Assembly: GCA_910589415.1 (NCBI GenBank)
Contig: OU342630.1
Span: 17,021,867 to 17,085,866 of the forward strand
Source of the DNA: Malachius bipustulatus
Taxonomy: Eukaryota; Arthropoda; Insecta; Coleoptera; Melyridae
Direction of reading: 5' to 3'
Length of the DNA: 64,000 bases
The translations under genes and the position numbers were made by a program. The stretch's first letter is position 1, and the number at the start of each line of letters is the position of its first letter. The notes below the pieces were generated by a model, which was given only the letters and a program-made list of their open reading frames with translations, did no database searches and was not told the DNA's origin. Positions 62,856 through 64,000 of this stretch are shown here, piece by piece.

Positions 62856-63843
62856 GTTGCCTCGATGGTAAACTACATAGAACCGGAATTTAATTAAAAA
62901 AATCAGGGATATAAATATAATGCTATATGTTACAGACATAATATAATATTATCTAGAGTTCTAGGTTTCGGGTAATAATAATGATCACCTTCGTGTAAGT
63001 AGTTATTGTAGTATTATAAGTAGTTATAAGTAGTAATGACTAATGAAATGAACACACACGTCAATAATTCATTATTTCTGCATCTGATTACATAAATTAA
63101 TTTTTCTACTCCCAACCTTTAATATGCATATTAAATATGAATCACCAGTGCTTTAATGGGTCTCATTAAGATACAAATTTTCATTAAAGCACTGAGAAGC
63201 ATTTGCAATCGAATCGGTTCCTTTTCGCTTACAATCGGGTCGGCAAGCCAACCGAAGTCACAGAGTTGTCATACTCACGACAAAAATTGCCTTGTGATAT
63301 AAGTTCTGTATTTCTGAAAAAAAATTCTGAACGTTTATTTAATTTAGAACATAAGTAACATTCAAAGAAAATTTATCAAGATTTTTATGTTACCTTAATT
63401 AATTTGATAAGTAGGTATATCGTGTAAAGATGGGAAGATAAAGTATTATATCATTCGTAGAGCTCCGTGATAGTATTCAAAGCGGCAACGCTGCGACCCG
63501 CGTTGCGCAGATAAACAATATTGTAATTAATGGCTGTCGATGTTATTAAAATTATTAATTAATCTCAAAATCGAAGCGTAAAATTCGGAATTCGAACTTC
63601 GCATAATAAAAATTACGCAGTAGTGACTAGTGCCCTTTAAACTTGATACTAAAACATGTCTCAGCAGAATAACCTTAGCGACGAAGAGAAAATTTGTTAA
63701 ATGCGTAAACAAATAGCAACCTATCTTAACCTCAATGATCCGCAATTGTACACGGGTCATTGTTAAAATATATAATTTTTTAATCTTTTCTCTGAAATAA
63801 AAAAGGGTCGTAGAAAAAATAGTGTATGGAACTCGCAGATAAT
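62856..63843. other. Unassigned stretch
   Basis: No gene seen. A small hairpin at about 63148-63192 (GTGCTTTAATG ... CATTAAAGCAC) and a GC-rich palindromic patch at 63484-63512 (GCAACGCTGCG ... CGCGTTGCGCAG) are the only structures. Confidence 0.4.
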
Positions 63844-63924
63844 GGCTATTAATACGCTCTTATGATGGTTAAGACACTCGCCTACGGCTCGTATCTTAAC
63901 CATCATACTCGCGTATTAATAGCC
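63844..63924. repeat. 81-bp near-perfect hairpin
   Basis: GGCTATTAATACGC with TATGATGGTTAAGA pairs with TCTTAACCATCATA and GCGTATTAATAGCC. A CTCGCCTACGGCTCG loop is itself partly symmetric. Confidence 0.8.
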
Positions 63925-64000
63925 TTCATTATAAGCTCGTTGCATAATATACTATTAATAAACAGCTGATCGCTAATGCTCTGCTCTGTGCGGACGTCAA

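Noticed and set aside
1..64000. tRNA or rRNA genes
   Set aside because: No A-box/B-box pair with a cloverleaf and no rRNA core sequence was noticed by eye; a covariance-model scan would be needed to exclude tRNAs fully.

Overview
The window looks like AT-rich nuclear DNA from an insect-like animal. It has split genes with GT-AG introns, two conserved animal genes, and a very dense load of insect-type transposons. No bacterial operons, ribosome binding sites, CRISPR arrays, rRNA or convincing tRNA genes were seen. The species cannot be named from the sequence.

Two host genes are supported. On the + strand, 7998-8332 is the last coding exon of an UNC-93-like multi-pass membrane protein; its earlier exons were not found here. 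On the - strand, 36469-61390 holds what appears to be the full coding region of a RacGAP1/tumbleweed orthologue, the RhoGAP half of centralspindlin. Ten coding exons join in frame with GT-AG introns to give 2019 nt (672 codons plus stop). They encode a coiled coil, a C1 zinc finger, a RhoGAP domain with its arginine finger, and a short basic C-terminus on a 61-nt last exon. A non-coding 5' exon with a short intron is likely upstream of the ATG.

Most of the rest is mobile DNA. (i) The main class is large palindromic (foldback) elements of about 0.5-1.7 kb. They begin CAGGGTG (or a close variant), end with its complement, and are flanked by TA. They lie at 3933-5133, 12625-13580, 13946-14535, 25364-26545, 26552-27571, 27576-29315, 30494-31726, 51646-52281, 52604-53337, 54579-55583, 55740-56568, 56573-58165 and 59618-60174. 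Two of them enclose decayed mariner-type transposase, which suggests where the class came from. (ii) A separate mariner-type element with short inverted ends (22151-24449) carries two later insertions. (iii) A hAT element (37022-39288) has an exact 8-bp target duplication. (iv) A PIF/Harbinger derivative (about 18612-19430) splits a LINE reverse transcriptase. (v) Several broken non-LTR retrotransposons are present: 17860-19990, 20950-22050, 24548-25290, 34227-35198, 42215-44109 and 52440-53980. (vi) Small MITE families are present, including four copies of a 150-bp hairpin element with CCCGTATTCAC ends.

Layout: 1-7700, small repeats and one nested foldback; 7998-8332, the UNC-93 exon; 8.3-17.8 kb, mostly unrecognised sequence with two foldbacks; 17.8-25.3 kb, LINE, Harbinger and mariner wreckage; 25.3-31.7 kb, a chain of foldbacks; 31.7-36.4 kb, a LINE fragment and unknown sequence; 36.5-61.5 kb, the RacGAP gene with most of the transposon mass in its introns; 61.5-64 kb, upstream DNA with a few hairpins. 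Nested insertions let the relative age of several elements be read directly from the sequence.
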